Source: Candidatus Desantisiibacteriota bacterium (GTDB taxonomy: Bacteria > JACRDZ01). From it: a stretch of 13,160 nucleotides of DNA. Shown one piece after another: positions 7,006-13,160 of this stretch. The notes beneath the pieces were generated by a model. That model saw only the letters and a list, made by a program, of their open reading frames with translations, did no database searches and was not told the DNA's origin. A program made the translations under genes and the position numbers. The DNA lies in assembly GCA_016209155.1 (NCBI GenBank), contig JACQWU010000088.1:1-13160 (forward strand), read 5' to 3'. Position 1 is the first letter of the stretch, and every line of letters starts with the position of its first letter.

Positions 7006-8283
7006 TTAAAAATAATAATGGCATCTTGCTAGTGTACCTTGGAAATTAGGATTAGCGCTAAGCGTGGTCTCGAGTTTGCCTTCAGAATTTTTATAAAAAT
7101 TTTTTGCAAAAAAATCATTTAGTCCATTTAGTATCTCATTCCCGATTTTTGTTTGAAGCAGACAATTATTTATTTTTACTATCTGATGTGAATTATTTTC
7201 GTAAAATCCCAAAATGGGTTTTTCCCCAATTTCGACTTTAAGTTGTATCTGATTTCTATAATAAAATTGTTTAAGCGACGGGATAATTGGATTCACAGAG
7301 CTGTCAATCTTCCCGATATGTAAAAGTGAATCGCGAACCATAAGAGTTTTATATTCCAATTGTTGTTTGTATCCTATATCTTGAAACTGGCATCCGCCGC
7401 AAAGTTGAAAATGAGAGCATTGAGGATTAATCCGGGAGGAAGAAGGTTCCAGCAATTCCACAATAACCGCTTCAGCGTAATTTTTTTTGACTTTTACAAT
7501 TTTTGCTTTAACTTTATCCCCGGGAACTCCTTTGTCAAAAAAAACAACCATATTATTTATTCTTGAAACACCTTTCCCTTTGTATGTAATATTGGATATT
7601 TCTGCTTCAATTATTTGATTTTCATTAAGCTTAAACATAAATTGTGTTGTTATTTTAATATTAGAATAACTTCCCAGTATTATTATAACTTTCATATTTA
7701 GTCTTTCCACAAGCATTGCATCATCAGTTCCGTAAAAACCTTCAGAATAAGCATTTTGGTAAGCTTTTTGTATGATATCATAAGAAAAAGCCTGAGGAGT
7801 CTGAACACTGATTAAATTCTCACGTTTTAATGTACGGATGACTTGGCTGTTATCAATTTCTTTTATGGTGTCTTTAACAGGTACCGCAGTTATTGCAGCA
7901 CCGCTTAATTTCGCCTGTTTTAAAATATCACAGATCATTGCATGTGTTACCATCGGGCGTGCTCCGTCATGAATAATAATATAATCCGTATCTTTATTCA
8001 CAACCGTAAGTGCATTATTTATTGAATCCTGTCTTTCTTTACCACCCTCTAATATGCTGCTCACTTTAGTAAAATTATATTTATTTACTATTTCATTTTT
8101 ACAAATGTTTATATATCTGGATTCAACAACAATAATAATATTATTAATTTCGGGAGCTTTTTGAAACACATCTATGGTATGAGCCAGTAGCGGCCGTCCT
8201 GCTATTAAGACAAATTGCTTATTTAAATTTTTTCCCATACGCCGGCTCTGTCCTGCCGCGGCTATTATAGCTGTAGTTTTCAT
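7006..8283 (-). CDS. ispD: IspD (MEP cytidylyltransferase) fused to the N-terminal half of an RlmD-type RNA methyltransferase
   Basis: Residues 1-213 are IspD, which makes CDP-methylerythritol from MEP and CTP in isoprenoid synthesis. The CTP loop AAAGQSRRMGKNLNKQF (8-24), GGKERQDSINNAL (80-92), DGARP (106-110), TPQAF (162-166), TDDAMLVER (186-194) and IKITT (209-213) are all present. IspD normally continues with about 10-20 more residues after this point (PEDL...). Here QF and then M216 begin an RlmD-like N-terminus: a TRAM domain (about 217-280), then Fe-S cysteines C289, C295, C298 and C374. The frame stops at 7006, shortly after residues LSANPNFQG, and the rest of the methyltransferase is in the next frame (6330-7028). 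No ribosome binding site precedes M216. The gene starts 3 bases after coaE and has no clear SD of its own, which suggests coupling. IspD activity is plausible; the methyltransferase part cannot work unless the shift is bypassed. Confidence 0.8.
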   Translation of the reverse strand: MKTTAIIAAAGQSRRMGKNLNKQFVLIAGRPLLAHTIDVFQKAPEINNIIIVVESRYINICKNEIVNKYNFTKVSSILEGGKERQDSINNALTVVNKDTDYIIIHDGARPMVTHAMICDILKQAKLSGAAITAVPVKDTIKEIDNSQVIRTLKRENLISVQTPQAFSYDIIQKAYQNAYSEGFYGTDDAMLVERLNMKVIIILGSYSNIKITTQFMFKLNENQIIEAEISNITYKGKGVSRINNMVVFFDKGVPGDKVKAKIVKVKKNYAEAVIVELLEPSSSRINPQCSHFQLCGGCQFQDIGYKQQLEYKTLMVRDSLLHIGKIDSSVNPIIPSLKQFYYRNQIQLKVEIGEKPILGFYENNSHQIVKINNCLLQTKIGNEILNGLNDFFAKNFYKNSEGKLETTLSANPNFQGTLARCHYYF

Positions 8284-8286
8284 TTT

Positions 8287-8880
8287 TTAAATTTCAGTTT
8301 TTAATTTTTCCCAGATTTCTTTTACCTGGCTTTTTAAATATTTAATATCCCAATTATTATTTATTACAAAATCCGCTTTTTTCTTTTTAAAAGCTAATGG
8401 CAATTGAGCGGAAATGCGCTTTTTACCTTCATCAAGAGATAATCTTTTTTCTTTAAAACGGCTTAATTGATTACGTTTTGTACATTTGACTACAATTAAT
8501 TTATGTATTAGATGCTTAAGATCCGTTTCCAGTATCAATGCACTTTCTATGACAACTACCGGAACACTTTTATCAAGTCTCGTAACTTCGTTTTTTATAA
8601 AATCAATCGTAGGAGGATGAAGTATTTTATTTAATACTTTTAATTTATGTTTATCACAAAAAACGATTTGACCGAGTCTCCTGCGGTCAATATTACCTTC
8701 AGAATCAAGAATATCTTTTCCAAAATATTTTAATATCTCATTATGCTGAGGTGTGTCGGGGAGAGTAAATTTTCTGGCTATTTCATCTGCTTCAATAATA
8801 TACGCGCCCAATTCTTTGAAAAATCCGGCTGCAGTAGTTTTTCCGCATGCGAGATTTCCTGTTAATCCTACAACTAACAT
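8287..8880 (-). CDS. coaE: Dephospho-CoA kinase
   Basis: CoaE phosphorylates the ribose 3'-hydroxyl of dephospho-CoA with ATP, the last step of CoA synthesis. The 197-residue length is normal. The P-loop GNLACGKT occupies residues 8-15, ADEIAR (31-36) supplies the acidic residue D32 near the substrate, ILHP (86-89) and RRLGQIVF (67-74) match the family, and the C-terminal ADFVINN (169-175) is typical. The usual hydrophobic PLLFE motif reads ALILE (114-118) here, a mild deviation. The ATG follows GGAG by six bases. It lies ahead of ispD by 3 bases and behind thiC by 118 bases of repeat DNA, so it may share the thi transcript. CoA is also the final acceptor of the acetyl-CoA synthase reaction encoded nearby, but that link is general. 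Confidence 0.93.
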   Translation of the reverse strand: MLVVGLTGNLACGKTTAAGFFKELGAYIIEADEIARKFTLPDTPQHNEILKYFGKDILDSEGNIDRRRLGQIVFCDKHKLKVLNKILHPPTIDFIKNEVTRLDKSVPVVVIESALILETDLKHLIHKLIVVKCTKRNQLSRFKEKRLSLDEGKKRISAQLPLAFKKKKADFVINNNWDIKYLKSQVKEIWEKLKTEI

Positions 8881-8899
8881 ATGCGCTCCATTTACAGAT

Positions 8900-8994
8900 A
8901 GCTATTAGCTATCAGCTGTCATCGGTCAGAAAAAAAACAACAAATAAAAATCTGTTAACTATTGCTTTTAGCTGATAATTGATAGCTGACAGCT
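8900..8994. repeat. Inverted pair of 7-bp tandem repeat arrays (AGCTATC type) between thiC and coaE
   Basis: On the plus strand 8900-8920 is three heptads: AGCTATT, AGCTATC and AGCTGTC, with a degenerate ATCGGTC following to 8927. On the minus strand 8994-8953 reads AGCTGTC, AGCTATC, AATTATC, AGCTAAA, AGCAATA, GTTAACA: six heptads decaying away from the thiC side. The arms point toward each other across about 23 A-rich bases. The left arm also holds a perfect local hairpin, GATAGCT (8897-8903) with AGCTATC (8907-8913). This fills nearly all of the thiC-coaE gap. The design matches the AGGCTGA element at 425-486, so both may belong to one repeat class. It does not look like a standard terminator, because a T-tract does not directly follow a GC-rich stem. 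Confidence 0.6.
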
Positions 8995-8998
8995 TAAT

Positions 8999-10288
8999 TT
9001 ATATTTTAATTTTCATCGAACAAAATTCCCCGCACATTGAACAGGGGGTTTTTCCGTTGGCTGATTTTTTTATTTTTTTTCTATTATTAATTTTCATGGG
9101 ATCAATAGCAAATTTTGCCTGTGCTTCCCAGTTAAGATTTTTCCGGTAATATGACATTTCTCTGTCCCAGTTAAGTGCCATAGGTACATTTTTAGCTATA
9201 TCTGCCGCATGAGCGGCAATTCGTGCCGCAATTATACCTTCTTTTACCCCTTCTTCATCCGGCAGACTTAAATGTTCCATAGGAGTAACATAGCACAGGA
9301 AATCAGCTCCGGCGGATGCGGCAACAGCTCCTCCTATTGCAGATGTAATATGATCATATCCGGGAGCAATATCAGTAACAAGAGGGCCTAAAACATAAAA
9401 AGGAGCTCCTTTCGTTAACTTTTTCTGAAGCATTACGTTCGCTGTAATTTCATTAATAGCCATATGTCCGGGGCCTTCTATTATTACCTGGACATTACGT
9501 TCTCTCGCGCGTTTTGTAAGCTCTCCAAGAATTATCAATTCGCTTACCTGAGCAATATCAGTTGCGTCATTAAGGCATCCGGGTCTAAATCCGTCACCAA
9601 GACTTAATGTTATATCATAATTATGAGCTATATCCAATAAACGGTCATATTCCTGATAAAGAGGATTTTCCTGTCCGTTTTCTTCTATCCACTTAACCAG
9701 AAAAGCCCCTCCCCTGCTTACCACACCCATGAGCCGTTCATTACGTTTTAATTTTTCTACTGTCTCTTTTATTATTCCGCAATGAAGTGTCATAAAATCT
9801 ACACCTTCCTGCGCCTGCTGTTCAATTGTATTAAAAATGTCATCTTTTGTCATTCTGTCTATTGATCCTCTTTTAACAGTAGTTTCAACAGCAGTTTGAT
9901 ACATTGGAACAGTGCCAAAAGGGAGTATGCACTTTTTTAAAAAATTTCGACGGATTTTTTTTATATCTCCTCCGATACTTAAATCCATAACCGTATCTGC
10001 TTTATATTTAATGCAATATTTTAATTTTATTAATTCTTTTTTAATGTCACAATTAACCGGAGATGTTCCAATATTCGCATTGACTTTTGTTGATAAGCCC
10101 TTCCCTATTCCCGCTATTTTATTCAGGTTAATATGATTAGGATTCCCGGGGATTACTATTGTACCTTCAGACAAGCCCTCCATTATTTTTTCAGGATCTA
10201 TATTCTCAAATTTACTTACCGCTTTTATTTCAGGAGTAATTATCCCCTTTTTGGCAAGCGCAACCAGTGTTTCCTTTTTTTTTAACAA
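8999..10288 (-). CDS. thiC: Phosphomethylpyrimidine synthase ThiC
   Basis: ThiC is a [4Fe-4S] radical-SAM enzyme that rearranges aminoimidazole ribotide into HMP-phosphate, the pyrimidine half of thiamine. The cluster ligands are in the family's unusual C-terminal motif CxxCx4C: C416, C419, C423. Other signatures are SLGDGFRPG (229-237), EGPGH (271-275), PGYDHI (309-314) and YVTPMEHL (333-340). Length 429 matches the short bacterial/archaeal form without the N-terminal extension of the E. coli enzyme. The start is TTG at 10288-10286, supported by AAGGAG nine bases upstream. It follows thiDN by 26 bases and is surely cotranscribed with it, so its product feeds directly into the kinase encoded upstream. 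Confidence 0.96.
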   Translation of the reverse strand: MLKKKETLVALAKKGIITPEIKAVSKFENIDPEKIMEGLSEGTIVIPGNPNHINLNKIAGIGKGLSTKVNANIGTSPVNCDIKKELIKLKYCIKYKADTVMDLSIGGDIKKIRRNFLKKCILPFGTVPMYQTAVETTVKRGSIDRMTKDDIFNTIEQQAQEGVDFMTLHCGIIKETVEKLKRNERLMGVVSRGGAFLVKWIEENGQENPLYQEYDRLLDIAHNYDITLSLGDGFRPGCLNDATDIAQVSELIILGELTKRARERNVQVIIEGPGHMAINEITANVMLQKKLTKGAPFYVLGPLVTDIAPGYDHITSAIGGAVAASAGADFLCYVTPMEHLSLPDEEGVKEGIIAARIAAHAADIAKNVPMALNWDREMSYYRKNLNWEAQAKFAIDPMKINNRKKIKKSANGKTPCSMCGEFCSMKIKI

Positions 10289-10314
10289 TTTAGATTACTC
10301 CTTGTGGTGTGATT

Positions 10315-11676
10315 TTAATTATTATTTGAATCATTTGAGATTGCATTTTTTATGGATATAATTTTTTCCGTAACATCACTAGGATTTTGTCCGATAACTC
10401 TTACCATAGGCTCTTTCCCGTGTGCGCCTGTATCATAAATTACATCAGGTGCTTTTTGAACTTTGGCAAGCGCCTGATTCACTCCCCAATCCAATGTTTT
10501 TCCATCTTTATTTTTATCTTCTTCGGGTTCATCTTTGCGATCAAAACTATAAATAGTATATCCCAGCTTTTCGCAAATCTCTATTATTCTTTTGGAAAAT
10601 TTTATGTTTATTGCTGAACGGCAATGAGGGAAATAATGCATTACCGCAAGAATCATTGAAGCCATATGTCTTGATTTTCCAAACTCGGGAACAGCGACAT
10701 AAGCAATGGAATCATCAATTTTAGCTATCCTTCCCGGAAAACCTGCAATTTCATCAATTGAAACAGCTTTATTCATTGCAAATACCATATTTGATTGAAC
10801 CTCAGGGATAAGTTCTGCTATCCTTCCCTGAGATAGTTTTAAAAAAGCAGATTTAAGCTCAGAAATAATTGCATATTTTTCAGCATCGCGCTGTAAAATT
10901 CCCAGATGATTCAAATAATAATTGCCTTTCCCGAGTTCAATTGGTGAAAGTGAAATTAAACGGAGATATGATTGCGCTTTCTTGATAGATTCATGAATAT
11001 CAAATCCCTTTACCATATATGCAGTTATTGCAGAGGCAAAAGCGCACCCTGTTCCATGTAAATATGGATGTACATTCATATTTGTAGTTTCGAATGACAT
11101 GAAATTATGTCCGTTATATAATAAATCTGTAACTGTATCCGGTGTTACACTTGAACCTTTAATAAGCACATACTTGGGTCCGTAACCCTTCATAATCGAA
11201 GCTGATTTGCGAATATCATTATCATTTTTTATTTCAAAATGGCATAGCATCTGAGCCTCTTTAATATTAGGAGTAACAATAGTTGCCAGTGGAAATAAAT
11301 GTTTTATTAAAAATGATATAGCACTTTCTTTCAGCAGCCAGAAACCATTTTTCGATATAAGTATGGGATCAAGGACTACAATAGGACAGGCTTTTTTTTC
11401 CAAAAAAGAAACTACAACTTTAATTACTGATTCCTTATAAAGCATACCTATTTTTATCGCATGAATATCAATGTCTGTTGCCAGAGTATTAAGTTGTTTA
11501 GAAATAATGTCTTCATCAATTTCCGCAGTACTGAAAACACCGCGGCTGTTCTGCACTGTTAAAGCTGTAGATACAGATAATCCGTTTGTTTCAAGAGCGG
11601 AAAAAGTTTTGAGGTCAGCTTGAATGCCGGCTCCTCCTGAAGGATCGTAACCGGCAATTGTTAATACATTTTTCAT
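10315..11676 (-). CDS. thiD: ThiD-ThiN fusion: HMP/HMP-P kinase and thiamine phosphate synthase
   Basis: Residues 1 to about 260 are ThiD, which phosphorylates HMP-P to HMP-PP: AGYDPSGGAGIQADLKTF (8-25), IKIGML (74-79), VLDPILISKNG (101-111), VTPNIKEAQML (134-144), VLIKGS (170-175) and the anion-hole motif HGTGC (207-211). Residues about 265-445 are ThiN, the ThiE-unrelated thiamine phosphate synthase found in archaea and some bacteria: NKAVSIDEIAGFPGRIAKI (302-320), FGKSRHMASMIL (332-343) and GKEPMVRVIG (420-429). One protein thus activates the pyrimidine and can couple it to the thiazole. The 453-residue length is usual for ThiDN. The ATG has AAAGGA a few bases upstream and a good promoter close by. 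It heads the thiDN-thiC transcript, perhaps continuing into coaE-ispD. No ThiE or thiazole gene is in view. Confidence 0.94.
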   Translation of the reverse strand: MKNVLTIAGYDPSGGAGIQADLKTFSALETNGLSVSTALTVQNSRGVFSTAEIDEDIISKQLNTLATDIDIHAIKIGMLYKESVIKVVVSFLEKKACPIVVLDPILISKNGFWLLKESAISFLIKHLFPLATIVTPNIKEAQMLCHFEIKNDNDIRKSASIMKGYGPKYVLIKGSSVTPDTVTDLLYNGHNFMSFETTNMNVHPYLHGTGCAFASAITAYMVKGFDIHESIKKAQSYLRLISLSPIELGKGNYYLNHLGILQRDAEKYAIISELKSAFLKLSQGRIAELIPEVQSNMVFAMNKAVSIDEIAGFPGRIAKIDDSIAYVAVPEFGKSRHMASMILAVMHYFPHCRSAINIKFSKRIIEICEKLGYTIYSFDRKDEPEEDKNKDGKTLDWGVNQALAKVQKAPDVIYDTGAHGKEPMVRVIGQNPSDVTEKIISIKNAISNDSNNN

Positions 11677-11707
11677 AAATATCCTTTATTTGGATTATAA
11701 GATATAT

Positions 11708-11736
11708 ATTATTGTAAATATTAATAACAAAGTCAA
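11708..11736 (-). promoter_or_regulatory. Sigma70-type promoter of thiDN-thiC
   Basis: On the minus strand TTGACT (11736-11731) and AATAAT (11713-11708) are separated by exactly 17 bases, each 5 of 6 to consensus. A start near 11701 leaves a leader of only about 25 bases, holding the AAAGGA ribosome binding site and no room for a riboswitch. Confidence 0.65.
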
Positions 11737-11759
11737 GATATTTTCTTGCGAAATCACTA

Positions 11760-11788
11760 TTGACAATTGTTTATTCTGCAATTAAAAT
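11760..11788 (+). promoter_or_regulatory. Sigma70-type promoter of the small membrane protein gene
   Basis: A perfect TTGACA (11760-11765) is followed after 17 bases by TAAAAT (11783-11788). Transcription would begin near 11795, giving an AT-rich leader of about 95 bases before the GTG at 11891. Its -35 box lies 23 bases from that of the thiDN promoter on the other strand, so the two promoters fire back to back. Confidence 0.65.
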
Positions 11789-11890
11789 TATCGAACTGTA
11801 AAATTTTGACCTGCTTTGATAAATTAAATTTATTAATTGAATTTTGTTATGTAAAATTTAATTAATATTTTAAAGGAAAAAGGGGAAAAC

Positions 11891-12373
11891 GTGAAAGAAA
11901 TTATTACCATAATTTTAGGAGCATTACCTATATCCGAAGTGCGAGGAGCGATCCCTTATGCCCTTAAAATGAATATGTCTCTTTCTAAGGCTTTTATTTT
12001 ATCAGTATTTGGAAACTTTATTCCTGTAATTCCAACTTTATTATTATTAGAACCTGTTTCAAATTATTTACGCAGATATTCCATAGGGGATAAATTTTTT
12101 ACATGGCTTTTTGCGCGTACCAGACGTCACAGTGATGCTATCGAGAAATATGAAGCTCTTGGACTTGCTATTTTTGTCGGAGTCCCTCTTCCTATGACCG
12201 GTGCATGGAGCGGATGTGTCGCGGCTTTTATCTTCGGATTAAAATTCTGGCGTTCTGTAATAGCTATAACTGCCGGCATAATAATAGCGGCTATTATTGT
12301 AAGCTTTGTAGCTGTTGGTGCAATTAATCTGGGTGCAATAACAGGAATACTTACTAAATCAGTATCATTTTAA
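11891..12373 (+). CDS. Small membrane protein, putative small multidrug export family (Sm_multidrug_ex)
   Basis: The 160-residue integral membrane protein matches the COG2426 / Sm_multidrug_ex family in length and signatures. These are PISEVRGAIPYA (13-24), GNFIPVIPTLLLLEP (41-55) and the glycine/proline block GVPLPMTGAWSG (97-108). Three to four hydrophobic segments can be seen (about 5-25, 33-56, 89-116, 121-148), separated by a basic stretch with ARTRRH (75-80). The family name comes from a predicted transport role; actual substrates are not established, so function stays open. The GTG start is chosen because AAAGGAAAAAGGGG lies immediately upstream and the family motif begins a few residues in. 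The stop codon is inside a long hairpin. Confidence 0.8.
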   Translation: MKEIITIILGALPISEVRGAIPYALKMNMSLSKAFILSVFGNFIPVIPTLLLLEPVSNYLRRYSIGDKFFTWLFARTRRHSDAIEKYEALGLAIFVGVPLPMTGAWSGCVAAFIFGLKFWRSVIAITAGIIIAAIIVSFVAVGAINLGAITGILTKSVSF

Positions 12374-12406
12374 TACCTGAATCTTGCACTTAAGATTCAG
12401 GTATTA
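12371..12406 (+). terminator. 15-bp perfect hairpin over the stop codon, possible terminator
   Basis: The arm at 12371-12385 (beginning TAATACCTGAATC) pairs perfectly with 12392-12406 around a 6-base loop GCACTT. The first three bases are the stop codon of the upstream gene. It sits between converging genes and would form in transcripts from either side, but on the plus strand it is followed by CAAATAAAAAAA rather than T residues. It may be a non-canonical terminator or a 3' end protector. Confidence 0.5.
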
Positions 12407-12410
12407 CAAA

Positions 12411-12441
12411 TAAAAAAACCCGAATATTTTAAATATCCGGG
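12411..12441 (-). terminator. Rho-independent terminator of the cold-shock gene
   Basis: Read on the minus strand, CCCGGATATTT (12441-12431) pairs with AAATATTCGGG (12429-12419) with one G-U pair, followed at once by TTTTTTTA (12418-12411). On the plus strand the same hairpin has an A-C mismatch and no T-tract, so it is built for minus-strand transcripts. It lies 20 bases past the stop of the cold-shock gene. Confidence 0.85.
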
Positions 12442-12461
12442 CTAATTTAGGTTACTTAAGT

Positions 12462-12662
12462 CTATATTGCTTTTACATTAACTGCCTGAAAACCTTTTTG
12501 GGTTTTTTCAATTTCAAATATAACCGATTGACCTTCTGTTAAAGTTTTAAAACCATCGCCGGTTATTGCTTTGAAATGCACAAACAACTCTTCTCCTGAT
12601 TCAGGAGTTATAAATCCATAACCTTTTTTGTCGTTAAACCATTTCACTGTTCCATTTTCCAC
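12462..12662 (-). CDS. csp: Cold-shock domain protein (CspA family)
   Basis: This is a 66-residue single-stranded RNA/DNA-binding protein of the CspA family, a five-stranded OB-fold chaperone that melts mRNA structure. The family signatures are complete: TVKWFN (5-10), RNP1 KGYGFI (13-18), RNP2 LFVHF (26-30), GQSVIFEIE (44-52) and GFQAVNV (57-63). The start is GTG at 12662-12660, supported by AAGGAGG nine bases upstream; no ATG fits. It is monocistronic, with its own terminator. The leader of about 110-120 bases resembles the long leaders of cold-inducible csp genes, but no cold-box motif is recognised. Whether it is cold-induced or a constitutive member cannot be told. Confidence 0.95.
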   Translation of the reverse strand: MENGTVKWFNDKKGYGFITPESGEELFVHFKAITGDGFKTLTEGQSVIFEIEKTQKGFQAVNVKAI

Positions 12663-12784
12663 TATTCACTACCTCCTTCCAATAAAAAAATTATAGTAAA
12701 TAATGGCAGAACAAAACTCTGTATGAACAAATTCAAATCATGCTTAAAACTTCTACTAATAATTTACTACTATTATTATACAAA

Positions 12785-12818
12785 AGAATACACTAATATT
12801 TTTACTTGTCAAGTAAAA
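12785..12818 (-). promoter_or_regulatory. Possible csp promoter with a palindrome over the -35 box
   Basis: TTTTACTTG (12800-12808) and CAAGTAAAA (12810-12818) form a perfect 9-bp inverted repeat around one base. On the minus strand its centre is TTGACA (12812-12807), a perfect -35 box. The best -10 at normal spacing is TATTCT (12790-12785, 16-base spacer), which is weak; a perfect TATAAT at 12780-12775 is too far at 26 bases. The one-base loop suits a protein-binding operator better than a hairpin. Confidence 0.4.
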
Positions 12819-12845
12819 TGTTTTTATTTCATAAATGTTTCCCGT

Positions 12846-13160
12846 TTAATCGATTTCAAATAATGAATATTTTCCTAAATAATCAAACTTAGTTAAAATA
12901 AATAAAATTAACCATATTAAATTATTGATTAATAAAGTTTTATCTAAAATAAGCAATTCCGGTCTATCTGCTTTTTTTGTATTAAAAACAAGATAAATAT
13001 ATCTATATACAGCAAATAAAATAAAAGGGACTGTTATTACCATTAATTTATGCAGTTTGCTGGAAATTATTACAAAGAGTAAATATGCTGCCAATGCTAA
13101 TGTGGCATTAATGAAGATCATTATATCAAGAAATTGAATATTGTAAATTTTAAGATTTTC
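12846..13160 (-). CDS. UbiA-family prenyltransferase, C-terminal part (decaprenyl-phosphate phosphoribosyltransferase-like)
   Basis: The frame is open to the window edge, giving 104 visible residues. An ATG at 13121-13119 falls inside it, but the family match continues upstream (ENLKIYNIQFLD, compare the EYSxxFLDQ segment of the family), so this is an incomplete gene. The visible part is membrane-embedded, with helices at about 13-31, 40-57 and 78-94. It carries the late signature of DPPR-synthase-like UbiA proteins: PFILFAVYRYIYLVF, then RPELLILDKTLLINNLIW, matching the usual SPEELLLxDRPLLL. Such enzymes move a phosphoribosyl group to a polyprenyl phosphate, or a prenyl group to an aromatic acceptor. 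The catalytic Asp-rich loops lie beyond the edge, so the substrate is undecided. The stop is 184 bases before the csp start on the same strand. Confidence 0.72.
   Translation of the reverse strand, partial: ENLKIYNIQFLDIMIFINATLALAAYLLFVIISSKLHKLMVITVPFILFAVYRYIYLVFNTKKADRPELLILDKTLLINNLIWLILFILTKFDYLGKYSLFEID

Noticed and set aside
8897-8994. Possible CRISPR array in the AGCT repeats
   Set aside because: Units are 7 bp, contiguous and in opposite directions; there are no spacers of 25-40 bases and no cas genes.
11806-11834. Second promoter starting with TTGACC at 11806-11811
   Set aside because: No acceptable -10 at 16-18 bases; the promoter at 11760-11788 is far better.
11822-11863. 10-bp inverted repeat AATTAAATTT / AAATTTAATT in the leader of the small membrane protein gene
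   Set aside because: Made only of A and T with a 22-base loop; such repeats are expected by chance here and would be unstable.
13119-13121. ATG at 13121 as the start of a 91-aa membrane protein
   Set aside because: The frame stays open to the window edge, and the upstream residues match the UbiA-family sequence, so this Met is internal.

Overview
The window comes from a low-GC, anaerobic bacterium that carries the bacterial-type Wood-Ljungdahl (reductive acetyl-CoA) pathway. The evidence is a run of CODH/acetyl-CoA synthase complex genes (acsD, acsC and the 5' end of acsB) with bacterial-type sequences. Thiamine is made with the alternative ThiN domain, fused to ThiD. No marker here fixes a phylum. 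An uncultured acetogen-like or candidate-phylum lineage is an inference only.

Layout. Positions 1-3312 (minus strand) hold a small unknown gene (98 aa), then acsD, acsC and acsB. A good promoter lies just ahead of acsD, and a REP-like palindrome plus a heptad repeat sits between acsC and acsB. AcsC and AcsD form the corrinoid iron-sulfur protein that hands a methyl group to acetyl-CoA synthase (AcsB). Positions 3622-6300 (plus strand) hold an isolated, very AT-rich gene for an 892-aa membrane protein: a duplicated multi-pass domain, a spermidine-synthase-like methyltransferase-fold domain that lacks one catalytic Asp, and C-terminal TPRs.

Positions 6330-11676 (minus strand) read as thiDN, thiC, a repeat, coaE, ispD fused to the front half of an RNA m5U methyltransferase, and then the back half of that methyltransferase in another frame. 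These genes serve cofactor and isoprenoid precursor synthesis (thiamine phosphate, CoA, MEP pathway) and RNA modification. The methyltransferase gene is broken by one apparent frameshift, and its start is joined in frame to ispD. Divergent promoters near 11.7 kb separate this block from a plus-strand gene for a small membrane protein of the Sm_multidrug_ex family (11891-12373). That gene converges on a minus-strand cold-shock gene, with hairpins between them. The window ends in the C-terminal part of a UbiA-family prenyltransferase resembling decaprenyl-phosphate phosphoribosyltransferase.

Most of the window is ordinary core metabolism. The points worth a second look are the IspD/RNA-methyltransferase junction and frameshift, the two intergenic elements built of oppositely oriented 7-bp repeats, the spermidine-synthase-like membrane protein, and the lack of a TPP riboswitch on the thiamine genes. 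I found no convincing new defence or mobile system.
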